A stretch of 59,384 nt of DNA from an uncultured Erysipelotrichaceae bacterium (GCA_902778375.1 CACYXJ010000015.1:1-59384); one strand, 5' to 3'; numbered from the stretch's first letter, positions 8,353 to 17,402 are shown. The notes: generated from the letters alone by a model not told the origin. Numbers and translations: made by a program.

Positions 8353-9204
8353 TCAGTCCTTGAGTCCGGGGATATGACGGTACAGACTCTCGGCAATGCC
8401 GTCTTCGTCGTTGGACAATGTAACTTCATCGGCAATTGCCTTCACTTCCGGTGTTGCATTGCCCATGGCAACCCCGATTCCGGCGTACTTCAGCATCGAG
8501 ATGTCATTCTCGGCATCGCCGAAAGCAATCATTTCCTCCGGCCTGAATCCCATCTTCGTAAATGCTGTATCGATTGCCTTTGCCTTGTCGATACCCTGTG
8601 CCGTGAATTCATAGTAGAACGGAGCTGTGAACATCGTGTTGAGCCGGCCGGCAAACGGTGCCGCCATTTCCCTGTAGTGCTCCTGCATATACTCCGGCTC
8701 GCCGGCGGTCAGGATCTTTTCAAGCGGGAAGTCGACAAATGCCGCCAGATCTCTTTTCTCGCAGAGAATATAGCTGTTGGAACGGGATTCATATTCGATC
8801 ACATTGAATAAAGGACCGCCGGTTCCGCGGTGGATCATACCGGAAAACACGTCGTTGGTATACATGTATTCCCCTTTGCAGATGATCGGACTGACACGGA
8901 ATTTCTTCATATGCTCCAGAACCTCCCTGCCTTCTTCTGCCGACATCGGCTGATGGAAGCAGACTTCCCCGCTCTGGCAATCCATCACCTTGGCACCGTT
9001 GTAACAGACAAAAATGCCGTGATGATTCCGCATGTCGAGATCATCCGCCCACTGGTACAGGCCCTGATCTGCTCTTCCGGAAGCGATAGCCAGCCGGATT
9101 CCCATAGACTGGGCTTTCAAAAGCGCCGCTTTTGTCTTAGGGGTAATGATTTTTTCGCTGTTTGTCAGGGTTCCGTCGATATCGAGCAGTATTACTTTGA
9201 TCAT
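8353..9204 (-). CDS. Cof-type HAD-IIB phosphatase
   Basis: A 283-residue haloacid dehalogenase phosphatase of the Cof/IIB type. Motif I is DIDGTLTNS (Asp8 and Asp10), a large cap domain lies in the middle, and motif III/IV is IAFGDAENDISML. These cytosolic enzymes dephosphorylate sugar phosphates or flavin-type substrates; the substrate here is unknown. It is the first gene of the seven-gene leftward operon and has a GAGGAA ribosome site. Next to a fucosidase it might act on a sugar phosphate, which is inference. Confidence 0.9.
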   Translation of the reverse strand: MIKVILLDIDGTLTNSEKIITPKTKAALLKAQSMGIRLAIASGRADQGLYQWADDLDMRNHHGIFVCYNGAKVMDCQSGEVCFHQPMSAEEGREVLEHMKKFRVSPIICKGEYMYTNDVFSGMIHRGTGGPLFNVIEYESRSNSYILCEKRDLAAFVDFPLEKILTAGEPEYMQEHYREMAAPFAGRLNTMFTAPFYYEFTAQGIDKAKAIDTAFTKMGFRPEEMIAFGDAENDISMLKYAGIGVAMGNATPEVKAIADEVTLSNDEDGIAESLYRHIPGLKD

Positions 9205-9236
9205 GCCTGTTCCTCATTTCTTTTTTTCTATCTGAA

Positions 9237-9265
9237 ATTATATACTGGATTATCCATATCCATAA
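9237..9265 (-). promoter_or_regulatory. likely promoter of the 9204-2331 operon
   Basis: On the minus strand a perfect -10 TATAAT lies at 9237-9242, about 33 nt before the HAD start codon. The matching -35 region (about 9260-9265, TTATGG) is poor. The rest of 9205-9375 holds the divergent promoter region of the flavodiiron gene, with a TACAAT word near 9333-9338 on the plus strand, and no gene. Confidence 0.45.
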
Positions 9266-9375
9266 ACAGAACATGGCAGAGCATGATAAATGAGCGCAAA
9301 GATGCTTGTTCTTCCTTATTGTTCAATGAATGAGGTACAATGACGATGTAAGCACGAATGGAGGACACAATCATT

Positions 9376-11406
9376 ATGTTTTGTACGAAACAGATCCTCA
9401 GCGACCTGATGTGGGTCGGTGCGGATGACAGAAGGCTTGCCTTCTTTGAAGGCGTCTACGGAGTACCCAACGGCGTCTCTTATAATTCCTATCTCCTGCT
9501 GGATGATAAAACGGTTCTGTTCGACACCGTCGACAAGGCTGTCAGCCATACATTCTTTGAAAATGTTGCGCATGGTCTGGGCGGAAGAAAACTGGATTAT
9601 CTCGTGATTCATCACATGGAGCCGGACCATGCGGCCACGATCGAAGATCTTCTTTACCGCTATCCGGACACAACGATCGTCTGCAACGCCAAGACACAGA
9701 CCATGCTCGGTCAGTATTTCGACTACGATACAACCGGCATGATCCATCTTGTCAAAGAAGGCGATACCCTGAATACCGGCAGACACGAACTGACATTTGT
9801 CAACGCCCCGATGGTGCACTGGCCGGAAGTCATGATGACTTACGACAAGACGGACAAGATCCTGTTCACTGCCGACGCCTTCGGAACCTTCGGCGCCCTC
9901 AACGGTCATATCTTCGCCGATGAAGTCGACTTCATGCACGACTGTCTCGATGAAGCCAGAAGGTATTACACCAACATCGTCGGCAAATACGGACCGCAGG
10001 TACAGGCGGTTCTGAAGAAAGCATCCGCTCTGGAAATCAATTACGTATGTCCGCTTCACGGTTTTGTCTGGCGCAAGCACTTCGGCGATTTCCTCGAGAA
10101 GTACAACCAGTGGAGCACCTATACACCGGAAGTCAAAGGTGTCTGTCTTGCTTACGCAAGCGTATACGGCCACACCGAGAACATGGCCAATATCCTGGCC
10201 GGAAAACTCGTCGACCGCGGTGTTCCTGTCGAGATGTTCGACACTTCCGTGATTCCGGCAAGCTATATCGTCGCCAGCGCGTTCCGTCACAGCCACCTTG
10301 TCTTTGCGGCAACGACCTACAACGCCGGCATCTTCGTGACAATGGAAAATCTTCTGCATGACATTGTCGCCCACAATCTGAAGAACAGAAAAGTCGCTCT
10401 GCTCGAAAACGGTTCCTGGGGGCCGATGAGCGGCAAACTGATGCAGGAACTTCTGTCCAGACTTCCGGGTGTCCAGTTCATTCAGGATCCCATCACGATC
10501 AAATCTTCCCTCAAGGAAGACAAACTGGCCGAACTGGATGCGATGGCGGACGCAATCGCAAAGGATATTAACCCGTCCTTCGGCGTAAAGAAAGAAGCAC
10601 CGGCACCTGCCGCCCAGCCGGCAGCGGTTGTCAAGGCCGAAGCGGAAGCTGCCGATCCGACTGCCTTCTTCAAATTCAGCTACGGTCTGGAAATCCTGAC
10701 TTCCTCTCTGGACGGCAAAGACTATGGCTGTGTGATCAACTCGGCAGTCCAGGTCTCCGAAGGAGAACTCAAGAAAGTCGCTGTCTCCGTCATCAACAAG
10801 AACAACACTGCCGACATTATCAAAAAGGCAGGCAGGTTCAACGTTTCCGTTCTGACAGAAGACGCGCCGTTCTCCCTGTTCCAGCACTTCGGTTTCCAGT
10901 CCGGACGTGACGTGGACAAGTTCGCGGATGTCGAATACAGTGACAGGCTTGCCAATGGTATCCGTTATATTCCGACTTACACCAACGCTGTATTCGGATG
11001 CGAAGTCATTCAGTCGATCGATCTCGGCGTTTCGACCCTGTTCATCGCCGATGTCACCGAGGCTAAGGTTCTCTCCAATGATCCGAGTGCGACATACGCC
11101 TACTACCATGCCCACATCAAGCCCAAGAAGCAGCCTGCGGCCGAACAGAAGGAAGGCTACAGATGCGAAGTCTGCGGCTACTTCGTGGAAGGCTCTGAAC
11201 TGCCTGACGATTATGTATGTCCGCTCTGCAAGCACGGCAAGGATGACTTCGTATATGTGCCGGCAGTCAATGTCACAAAGAAAAAGGGCTTTATCTGCAA
11301 GATCTGCGGCCACTTCGAACCATGCGAAGACGACCAGCTTCCGGCCGATTACCAGTGCCCTCTCTGCAAACACGGCAGGGACGACTTCGAACCGGCAGAA
11401 CAGTAA
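9376..11406 (+). CDS. multidomain flavodiiron protein with flavin-reductase and two rubredoxin domains
   Basis: A 676-residue cytosolic O2 and/or NO reductase. Domains in order: metallo-beta-lactamase-like diiron domain (1-250) with IHHMEPDH (His80, Glu82, Asp84, His85); flavodoxin domain (about 256-400, YASVYGHTENMA) binding FMN; flavin-reductase-like domain (about 428-585, DGKDYGCVINSAVQVS); and two rubredoxin-like iron domains (about 595-630 and 638-676), each with two CxxC pairs (CEVCG/CPLCK and CKICG/CPLCK). The extra modules should let one polypeptide pass electrons from reduced flavin or rubredoxin to the diiron site. The ATG at 9376 has GGAGG 11 nt upstream; the ATG at 9358 overlaps that site. 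Such proteins protect anaerobes from oxygen. Confidence 0.93.
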   Translation: MFCTKQILSDLMWVGADDRRLAFFEGVYGVPNGVSYNSYLLLDDKTVLFDTVDKAVSHTFFENVAHGLGGRKLDYLVIHHMEPDHAATIEDLLYRYPDTTIVCNAKTQTMLGQYFDYDTTGMIHLVKEGDTLNTGRHELTFVNAPMVHWPEVMMTYDKTDKILFTADAFGTFGALNGHIFADEVDFMHDCLDEARRYYTNIVGKYGPQVQAVLKKASALEINYVCPLHGFVWRKHFGDFLEKYNQWSTYTPEVKGVCLAYASVYGHTENMANILAGKLVDRGVPVEMFDTSVIPASYIVASAFRHSHLVFAATTYNAGIFVTMENLLHDIVAHNLKNRKVALLENGSWGPMSGKLMQELLSRLPGVQFIQDPITIKSSLKEDKLAELDAMADAIAKDINPSFGVKKEAPAPAAQPAAVVKAEAEAADPTAFFKFSYGLEILTSSLDGKDYGCVINSAVQVSEGELKKVAVSVINKNNTADIIKKAGRFNVSVLTEDAPFSLFQHFGFQSGRDVDKFADVEYSDRLANGIRYIPTYTNAVFGCEVIQSIDLGVSTLFIADVTEAKVLSNDPSATYAYYHAHIKPKKQPAAEQKEGYRCEVCGYFVEGSELPDDYVCPLCKHGKDDFVYVPAVNVTKKKGFICKICGHFEPCEDDQLPADYQCPLCKHGRDDFEPAEQ

Positions 11407-11419
11407 TTCCCTACATCAC

Positions 11420-11456
11420 AAACCGGCTGAACCTCCTTACAGGTCCAGCCGGTTTT
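11420..11456 (+). terminator. terminator of the flavodiiron gene
   Basis: AACCGGCTGAA at 11421 pairs with CCAGCCGGTT around 11445-11454 and is followed by TTTTTC. It lies between convergent genes and may also serve the acylphosphatase gene on the other strand, although the T run is weaker there. Confidence 0.85.
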
Positions 11457-11479
11457 TCTGTTGGAAATGAATATGCCTT

Positions 11480-11791
11480 TCAGTACCACCATTCCTCTTT
11501 GACGTAGAAATCCCGTTCGTCTTCAACCGGAATGTTTCTTACATCCATGGAACGGATATCAATATATCGGCTCTGACTGATCGTCTGCAGCACCATGTCG
11601 ATCTGTTCCTCCGTCCCCTGCAGTTCCATGGACACGCTGCCGTCACTCTCGTTTCTCACCCAGCCTGCCGCACCCGCAGCCTCGGCAGAATAGCAGGCCC
11701 GGTAGCGGAAGCCGACACCCTGCACCGCACCGTAAAACCGGTAATGTCTGCGAATGATGTTCTTTCTTTTATCTGTCATAGATTGTTCCAT
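11480..11791 (-). CDS. acyP: acylphosphatase
   Basis: A 103-residue protein that hydrolyses acyl phosphates such as acetyl phosphate. It has the signature GAVQGVGFRYRAC, with the phosphate-binding Arg29, and GWVRNESDGSV with the catalytic Asn47. The length is close to the usual 90-100. The start may be 11791 (GGAAGG very close upstream) or the in-frame ATG at 11779; both leave the domain intact. It stands alone, convergent with the flavodiiron gene. Confidence 0.92.
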   Translation of the reverse strand: MEQSMTDKRKNIIRRHYRFYGAVQGVGFRYRACYSAEAAGAAGWVRNESDGSVSMELQGTEEQIDMVLQTISQSRYIDIRSMDVRNIPVEDERDFYVKEEWWY

Positions 11792-11877
11792 TGCCTTCCG
11801 CTTCCATTTTACTTAAGAAGTGCCGCATATCCCAAAAAAAGATATAATGGGAATGCTTTAAGAAAAAGGAGTCAGTT

Positions 11878-13134
11878 ATGATACTGAATCAGATCGATGA
11901 AAAGATCCTGCACCTGGCAGAACAGTCGGAACAGGATCTGAAAACTGTATATGAAAAACTGGACCGGACCTGTCTGGTTAATTCCGACCGGATCCTGTCC
12001 GCCTTTATTGCAAACCAGGTATCCTATACCGATTTTGCGGACATCAACGGCTACGGCAATTACGATTCGGGAAGAGACAAGCTGGAAAAAATATTCGCCG
12101 AAGTACTCGGCACCGAGGACGCTCTGGTCAGACCGCATATCATGAGCGGCACAAACGCCCTGTATCTTACCTTTTCCGCCCTGCTGAAACACGGCGACAC
12201 GATGATTTCCCTGACCGGAACCCCCTATGATTCCCTGCAGGAAATGATCGGACTGTACGGTTCCTCCAGCCAGTCGCTGAAGGCAAACGGCGTCAGCTAT
12301 GAACAGATTGATCTCATCAATGATACCTTCGATGAAGAAGCCATCGTTGAACGGCTGAAGAGAAACGATGTCAGACTTGTCGAGATCCAGAGATCGCGCG
12401 GCTATTCCGCCAGAAGATCATTGCCCATCAGCGATATCGGACACCTGATTGAAAGGATCCGGGAAGTGAACAGGGATGTGATCATCATGGTCGACAACTG
12501 CTACGGCGAACTGGTGGAGGACAAGGAACCAGGACATGCCGGAGCGGATATCGTCGTCGGTTCACTGATGAAAAACCTCGGCGGCGGTGTTGTCTCGTCC
12601 GGCGGTTATGTAGCCGGCCGCAAAGACCTGATTGCCATGGTGGCTGACCGGTTGACAGCTCCGGGTATCGGCAAGGAACAGGGTGCCAACTTCAATCTGA
12701 ACAATTCCTTCTTCAAAGGACTGTTCATGGCTCCGAAGGCTGTCAATTCCGCCCTGAAGACCGCTGTCTTCTCAGCCTATATGCTGGAAAAGCTGGGCTT
12801 CCATAATGTTTCTCCGGCCTGGAACGAAGAGCGAACAGACATTATCCAGACTGTGGAACTCGGTGACAGGGAAAGTCTTGTGGCGTTCACCCAGTCGCTG
12901 CAGGCATCTTCCCCCGTCGATTCGTTCGTCAGGGTCATGCCGGCTCCGATGCCCGGTTATCCGTTCGAAGAAGTCATGGCCTGCGGTGCCTTCACCCAGG
13001 GAAGCACGATCGAACTGAGTGCCGACGCCCCTGTCATTCCTCCCTATACCCTGTACATGCAGGGAGGACTCTCGCCCGAATACGGCAGACTGTCCATCAT
13101 GCTGGCGCTGACAAAGATTCTTAAGAACAGATAG
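11878..13134 (+). CDS. PLP-dependent methionine gamma-lyase family protein (aluminium-resistance type)
   Basis: A 418-residue PLP enzyme of the group annotated as methionine gamma-lyase family or aluminium resistance protein (YnbB-like). The PLP lysine is probably Lys232 in GSLMKNLGGG, and MVDNCYGELVE supplies the Asp that contacts the PLP ring. These cytosolic proteins are thought to cleave sulfur amino acids, but their physiological substrate is not settled. A clear AAAGGAG precedes the start, and a terminator at 13138-13183 ends the single-gene unit. Confidence 0.88.
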   Translation: MILNQIDEKILHLAEQSEQDLKTVYEKLDRTCLVNSDRILSAFIANQVSYTDFADINGYGNYDSGRDKLEKIFAEVLGTEDALVRPHIMSGTNALYLTFSALLKHGDTMISLTGTPYDSLQEMIGLYGSSSQSLKANGVSYEQIDLINDTFDEEAIVERLKRNDVRLVEIQRSRGYSARRSLPISDIGHLIERIREVNRDVIIMVDNCYGELVEDKEPGHAGADIVVGSLMKNLGGGVVSSGGYVAGRKDLIAMVADRLTAPGIGKEQGANFNLNNSFFKGLFMAPKAVNSALKTAVFSAYMLEKLGFHNVSPAWNEERTDIIQTVELGDRESLVAFTQSLQASSPVDSFVRVMPAPMPGYPFEEVMACGAFTQGSTIELSADAPVIPPYTLYMQGGLSPEYGRLSIMLALTKILKNR

Positions 13135-13137
13135 GCA

Positions 13138-13183
13138 AAAAAACGTATATCCCTGTCAAATCAGACATGGATATACGTTTTCA
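13138..13183. terminator. bidirectional terminator
   Basis: A perfect 12-bp stem, AAACGTATATCC (13141-13152) with GGATATACGTTT (13169-13180), is flanked by an A run and a T-rich end. It lies between the convergent lyase gene and SDR gene, so it can stop transcripts from both sides. Confidence 0.85.
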
Positions 13184-13188
13184 TTATG

Positions 13189-13938
13189 TCAGCAGCTTCC
13201 CGTCTGTCCGCCGTCAATGCGGATGACGGTGTTGTTGATATAGGATGCCTCATCGCTGATCAGAAATGCGGTCAGGGCAGCGACTTCCTCCGGCTTTCCA
13301 TACCGTTTCAGAAGAATTTTTTCCGTTTCCTGTCTCAGGAATTCCTCATCGTATCCTTCCAGTTCCTTTTCGGTGCCGATAAATCCGGGCGCGATCGCAT
13401 TGACCGTGACATACGGGGCGAACTGGACCGAAAGATTGTGCGTCAGAGAGATCAGTGCCGCCTTTGATGCGTCATAGTCGAAGCACATCGGATAATAGGT
13501 GTTGATGCCGTTGGTGGAGGCAATATTGACGATCCGTCCGTATTCCTGTTCCTTCATGTGCCGGTAAACCCGCTTTGCGCAGTTATACGCGCCGACGACA
13601 TTGACATCGAGGACACGGCGGAATTCCTCCGCAGTTTTCAGATGGAACAGATTCGGAAGGTCGATCGCCGCATTGTTGATCAGGATGTCCACACCGCCAA
13701 ACTGTTCCTCCGCGGCTGTGACCATGGCATCGACTTCATTCTCTTTACTGACATCTGCCTGAAAGACCATGCACCGGACCTGATGTTCGCTTTCGATTCT
13801 GTCCTTCAGCAGCTGCGCAGCCTGTTCTGAATGGCAGTAGTTGAGAACAAGATCATAACCCTGTTCCGCCAGTTTCAGAGAAACCGCACTGCCGATCCCG
13901 CCGGCCGCGCCGGTAATCAGTGCAACTTTGTTTCCCAT
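13189..13938 (-). CDS. short-chain dehydrogenase/reductase (FabG-like)
   Basis: A 249-residue NAD(P)-dependent oxidoreductase. The Rossmann motif TGAAGGIG (about 9-16), NNAA, the catalytic Ser in NIASTNG, and the YDASK pair (Tyr and Lys) are all present, as is a C-terminal RIDGGQT. It resembles 3-oxoacyl-ACP reductases, but a stand-alone copy beside efp rather than fatty-acid genes leaves the substrate open. It starts 18 nt after the EF-P gene on the same strand, so the two are probably co-transcribed. Confidence 0.88.
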   Translation of the reverse strand: MGNKVALITGAAGGIGSAVSLKLAEQGYDLVLNYCHSEQAAQLLKDRIESEHQVRCMVFQADVSKENEVDAMVTAAEEQFGGVDILINNAAIDLPNLFHLKTAEEFRRVLDVNVVGAYNCAKRVYRHMKEQEYGRIVNIASTNGINTYYPMCFDYDASKAALISLTHNLSVQFAPYVTVNAIAPGFIGTEKELEGYDEEFLRQETEKILLKRYGKPEEVAALTAFLISDEASYINNTVIRIDGGQTGSC

Positions 13939-13956
13939 AAGACAAAGAAGGACTTA

Positions 13957-14514
13957 TCAAGCCCTTCCTGAGTATTTGCCGTCGGCTGTGCTGACTGCGA
14001 TCATTTCGCCCTGTTCGATGAACGGCGGAACCTTGAGTGTCAGACCTGTATCTGTTGTCGCATCCTTAGTCTGTGTGGAAGGTGCGCCTTTGATTGCCGG
14101 TGTTGTTTCCGCAACAGTCAGATTGACAGTTGCCGGCAGATCAACATTCAGTACGTTTCCTTCATACATCATCAGGGATACCTGCAGACCATCGACCATG
14201 AAGTATTTGTTGAAACCGATCTGTTCTTCCGTCAGTTCATAGGTTTCATATGTCTCCATGTCCATGAAGGTATAGATGTTGTCGACGCTGTATGAGAAAT
14301 TGACGATCTTCTTTTCGATCATCGCCGCATCAAACTTTGTGGATGCGTTGAAGTTTCTTTCCTGTGTGGATCCTGTCTTCAGATTCTTGAGTTTTGTTTT
14401 CAGGATCGCAGCGCCTTTGCCGGGCTTGACATGCTGGAAATCCAGCACTACCCACGGGTCGCCGTCAACAAGTATTGTTAAGCCTGTTCTGAAATCGCCT
14501 GCTTCAATTGCCAT
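13957..14514 (-). CDS. efp: translation elongation factor P
   Basis: EF-P (185 residues) relieves ribosomes stalled at polyproline stretches. The N-terminal KOW-like domain carries the loop VKPGKGAA with Lys33 at the tip, the residue that is modified in many species. Two OB domains follow, and the protein ends GKYSGRA as the family does. No epmA/epmB modification genes are near. The ATG at 14514 sits 8 nt after AAGGAGA; an ATG two codons earlier overlaps poorly with that site. Confidence 0.96.
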   Translation of the reverse strand: MAIEAGDFRTGLTILVDGDPWVVLDFQHVKPGKGAAILKTKLKNLKTGSTQERNFNASTKFDAAMIEKKIVNFSYSVDNIYTFMDMETYETYELTEEQIGFNKYFMVDGLQVSLMMYEGNVLNVDLPATVNLTVAETTPAIKGAPSTQTKDATTDTGLTLKVPPFIEQGEMIAVSTADGKYSGRA

Positions 14515-14626
14515 AATCATTCTCCTTATCAGTTTTATTAACTATATTATTCTAACAAGTATCACTGTCCAATATCAATTCCAAATTCTTATATACCGGC
14601 GGGTTTTCCGGTAATATCGCACAGAT

Positions 14627-15391
14627 TCAGCAGGACAGAACCGCCAGGAGCGGATAATGATCGGTAGGCCAGCATCCATGATAGCTGCGGTCGAGCTTCG
14701 TGATGTCAAGCGCCCTGATACCGTCGCTGATCAGAATATGGTCGATCGGTCTGTTGTGGAATCTGGTGCTGCCGACCCTGCCCCGCAGTGTCGAGCCAAG
14801 GGCGTCGTCAGACAGATCTTCAAGTCCTGCCTCATAAACTGCGGATAACGGCGCGGAATCCCGGACATCGTTGAAATCTCCGGTCACGATGGTAAACTCC
14901 CCACGGTGATGCGTCAGGATCAGGTCGCACAGAACCATTGCCTGCCGGCGGCGGATTTCCACCAGATTCACATCAAGGTGGGTATTGAAGAACGAAAACT
15001 CTTTTCCGTTATCTTTGTCCTTCATCAAGGCAAATACCGTGATTCTGGGAAACTGGCTCAGCATAAAACGGGAACCCGGGACCTGCGGTGTATCGGACAG
15101 CCAGAAGGTCTCATGGCGGAGCACTTCAAACCGATCCTTCTTATACAGAATAACGGAATACTCGTTGTTGATGCGCGAGCGCCTGCTGTCACCAATCCAG
15201 CCGTATGTTTTCAGAAGACCTTCCATTACCGGCAGCATTTCCGCTGTCAGTTCCTGGATGCCGATCAGATCCGGCTGCGTTTCCCCGATCATTTCCCTGA
15301 TCGCTTCGATACGCCTTTTAAACCTGCTGTTGCCATAGCTGTACAGCTTGTTGTTCAGTATATTCAATGTCATGACTTTGAGATCGCTCAT
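14627..15391 (-). CDS. endonuclease/exonuclease/phosphatase family protein
   Basis: A 254-residue protein of the EEP fold (DNase I/sphingomyelinase/inositol phosphatase group). Visible motifs are TLNILN, IGIQELT (metal-binding Glu), FFNTHLDV (His), VTGDFNDV (Asp and Asn), and a final TDHYPLLAVL (Asp-His pair). No signal peptide is present, so it is probably cytosolic; substrate unknown. A weak hairpin around 14592-14614 may end the transcript, but its T run is poor. The rest of 14515-14626 holds nothing else I recognise. Confidence 0.87.
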   Translation of the reverse strand: MSDLKVMTLNILNNKLYSYGNSRFKRRIEAIREMIGETQPDLIGIQELTAEMLPVMEGLLKTYGWIGDSRRSRINNEYSVILYKKDRFEVLRHETFWLSDTPQVPGSRFMLSQFPRITVFALMKDKDNGKEFSFFNTHLDVNLVEIRRRQAMVLCDLILTHHRGEFTIVTGDFNDVRDSAPLSAVYEAGLEDLSDDALGSTLRGRVGSTRFHNRPIDHILISDGIRALDITKLDRSYHGCWPTDHYPLLAVLSC

Positions 15392-15490
15392 AGAGTTTCC
15401 TTCTTCCGGGTAATTCCTGTTCCCAGAAAATCATATCACGCTGTATCTTTCTTTTTTCCGAATCATTTGTTATTGAAAAAACCTATTGCG

Positions 15491-15528
15491 AAAAACAGAC
15501 CAGTATAATTCTGTATACCGGTCTGTTT
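15491..15528 (-). terminator. terminator of the ROK gene
   Basis: On the minus strand AAACAGACCGGTATA pairs across a short loop with TATACTGGTCTGTTTTTC (one mismatch). It lies 34 nt after the ROK stop codon and before the EEP gene, so the two genes are separate units. Confidence 0.82.
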
Positions 15529-15561
15529 AGATCATTTTCAGAAATCAGGGAAATCTTTTTT

Positions 15562-16773
15562 TCAATTCCAGCGGATGAAGTATTTGTCGATGCAGACTGC
15601 AGCAGCCGCGATGGCTCCGCCATAGCTGTCGAATTCCACATACTTCACATCCGTGCGTCCGGGATCTGCGGAATAGGAATACTGCCGCATGGTATCCTCG
15701 ACCAGTTTGCGGTTTTCCTCTAGAATCAGCATCGGACCGCCGAGAACGATCAGGTCCGGGTTCATGAACGATATGATATTGCTCAATGTGATTCCCAGTG
15801 CCCGCATTGCCTTATGCATGACTTCCGTCACGTCAGGATCGCCGTCCCTCTGGGCCTGATGGATCATTTCGATCGTCAGTTCATCGGGGTCAGGACAGAG
15901 TTCCGAGAGAACCGGTGCCTTGTTTTCTTTCAGAAGATCACGGCATTTTTCCAGGATCGCCTTCATACCGGCATATTCCTCCAGGGTTTTGCCGGTCTCC
16001 GTATCTACGACGATATGACCGATTTCTCCCGCCGCGCCGTCTTCACCGCGGACAGAACGCTCCTGCAGGATCATCGGTCCGGCAATGCCCCAGGAGGCAT
16101 AGCAGAGAACAAAGGATACGACAGATGCGACAACTTCCGGCTGGAACAGGCGCAGTGTCAGTGTCCTGGCACGGACGTTGTTCTCCACTCTCACCGGAAC
16201 ACCGAACATTTCCTCCACTGTTGCCCCGAACGGCTTGCCGATCCAGGAAGTGCGCTCTTCGTCGATCATGCCGATGATGCCGGTATGGGCGTCAACGACT
16301 GCCGGAACACTGATGCCGATGCCGATCAGATTGTCCCACAGTCCGGGATTGTTTTCCTTCAGCTCACCGATCAGATCTTCCACGACCGTTACCATTTCAT
16401 CATATTCATCCGGAACCTTGTCGATCTTGCCTTTGTCGACAATATTGCCGCGCAGGTCGCAGATGCAGTAATGAGTGCTGGTCTTGCCCAGGGATACACC
16501 GATGGCAAATCTGGCATCCTTCCGGTAGTCAAGCATGATCGGATGCCGGCCGGCCTTATGTCCCCTTACCGGATTCTCTTCGGGAATTTCATAAAGAATC
16601 CCGCTGTCGATCAGTTCTGCGGTGATGTTGGTGATCGTAGGCGGTGTCAGCTCCAGTTCCTCTGCCATCTGAGCCCGGGAAATCGGTCCTCTCCGATAAA
16701 GCAGGGATTTGATCAGCATGATATTTTCCTGCCGGGCGATGATCTGATTTTTACCGTATCGTTTAATAGCCAT
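15562..16773 (-). CDS. ROK family transcriptional regulator (NagC/XylR type)
   Basis: A 403-residue regulator with an N-terminal winged helix (about 8-70, SRAQMAEELELTPPTITNIT) and a C-terminal ROK sugar-kinase-like domain. The metal motif CxCGxxGC that normally follows GEIGH is absent: the protein reads GAAGEIGHIVVDTETG and then has no cysteine cluster. The catalytic Asp region, usually NDAN, reads ENNVRA. It is therefore unlikely to be a kinase and probably senses a sugar to control transcription. It diverges from the MoaE-like gene across a 207-nt A/T-rich gap (16774-16980) with several short palindromes but no recognised gene. Confidence 0.87.
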   Translation of the reverse strand: MAIKRYGKNQIIARQENIMLIKSLLYRRGPISRAQMAEELELTPPTITNITAELIDSGILYEIPEENPVRGHKAGRHPIMLDYRKDARFAIGVSLGKTSTHYCICDLRGNIVDKGKIDKVPDEYDEMVTVVEDLIGELKENNPGLWDNLIGIGISVPAVVDAHTGIIGMIDEERTSWIGKPFGATVEEMFGVPVRVENNVRARTLTLRLFQPEVVASVVSFVLCYASWGIAGPMILQERSVRGEDGAAGEIGHIVVDTETGKTLEEYAGMKAILEKCRDLLKENKAPVLSELCPDPDELTIEMIHQAQRDGDPDVTEVMHKAMRALGITLSNIISFMNPDLIVLGGPMLILEENRKLVEDTMRQYSYSADPGRTDVKYVEFDSYGGAIAAAAVCIDKYFIRWN

Positions 16774-16980
16774 AATGCGTTCTCTCTTTTGTTATTTATT
16801 AATTAATTTTATATTTATTTCGTCATGATTACACTATATTTTTTCATTCATACATGAACTTTTTTCGTAAATATATGACTGTAATTGTTCCTTTTCCTAT
16901 GCCATCCGCATGCAAATCCTTATTCTTGCGTATATGCATATATGAATTATTATTTAGTTAACAGATACCGGAGGTACCTC

Positions 16981-17388
16981 ATGAGCCGACTTGTCAAATC
17001 ACCTGTCTGTCCTTCCGCAGACGCCTGGATCCAGGAAGCCAAAGCAGACCCGAGTGCGGAAAATATCGGTATGTATCTGACCCATACCGGCATTGTCAGA
17101 AAATCCGCCAAAGCAAAAGTCAGATACGGTGAAACCGGCACCCGGGAAGTCAGGGGAATGCTGTTTTCCTATGACGAAGAGAAGGTACTTTCGGTCATTG
17201 ATGAAACCATGCAGCTGCCCGGAATCTATTATGTCCGTGTCTGGCTGGCAGAAGGACAGCTGTCGCTTTCCGACACGATCATGCAGGTACTGATCGGCGG
17301 CGATATCCGTCCCCGGGTCATTGACGGCCTGCAGTATCTTGTCAGCCGGATCAAAAACGAATGTGTCAAAGAGGAAGAACTGTACTGA
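16981..17388 (+). CDS. MoaE-like protein (molybdopterin synthase large-subunit family)
   Basis: A 135-residue protein resembling a divergent MoaE group seen in anaerobes: IGMYLTHTGIVRKSAKAK, LPGIYYVRVWLAEGQL, IGGDIRPRVIDGLQ and a lysine near RIKNECVKEEE. MoaE with MoaD adds sulfur to precursor Z to form molybdopterin. No moaD or other Mo-cofactor gene is in the window, so a role in that pathway is uncertain. The ATG at 16981 is preceded by CGGAGGT; a longer in-frame opening from 16885 is not supported. The terminator stem overlaps its last codons. Confidence 0.6.
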   Translation: MSRLVKSPVCPSADAWIQEAKADPSAENIGMYLTHTGIVRKSAKAKVRYGETGTREVRGMLFSYDEEKVLSVIDETMQLPGIYYVRVWLAEGQLSLSDTIMQVLIGGDIRPRVIDGLQYLVSRIKNECVKEEELY

Positions 17389-17402
17389 TCTTCCTCTTTT
17401 TA
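17368..17402. terminator. bidirectional terminator overlapping the end of the MoaE-like gene
   Basis: GAGGAAGA (17371-17378) pairs with TCTTCCTC (17389-17396), followed by TTTTT. The stem includes the last codons and stop of the MoaE-like gene and lies just beyond the sulfatase stop on the other strand. Confidence 0.75.

Noticed and set aside
9316..11373. 685-codon open frame on the minus strand opposite the flavodiiron gene
   Set aside because: It is exactly antisense to a gene with clear flavodiiron and rubredoxin motifs. Its translation shows no known domain and results from codon bias of the real gene.
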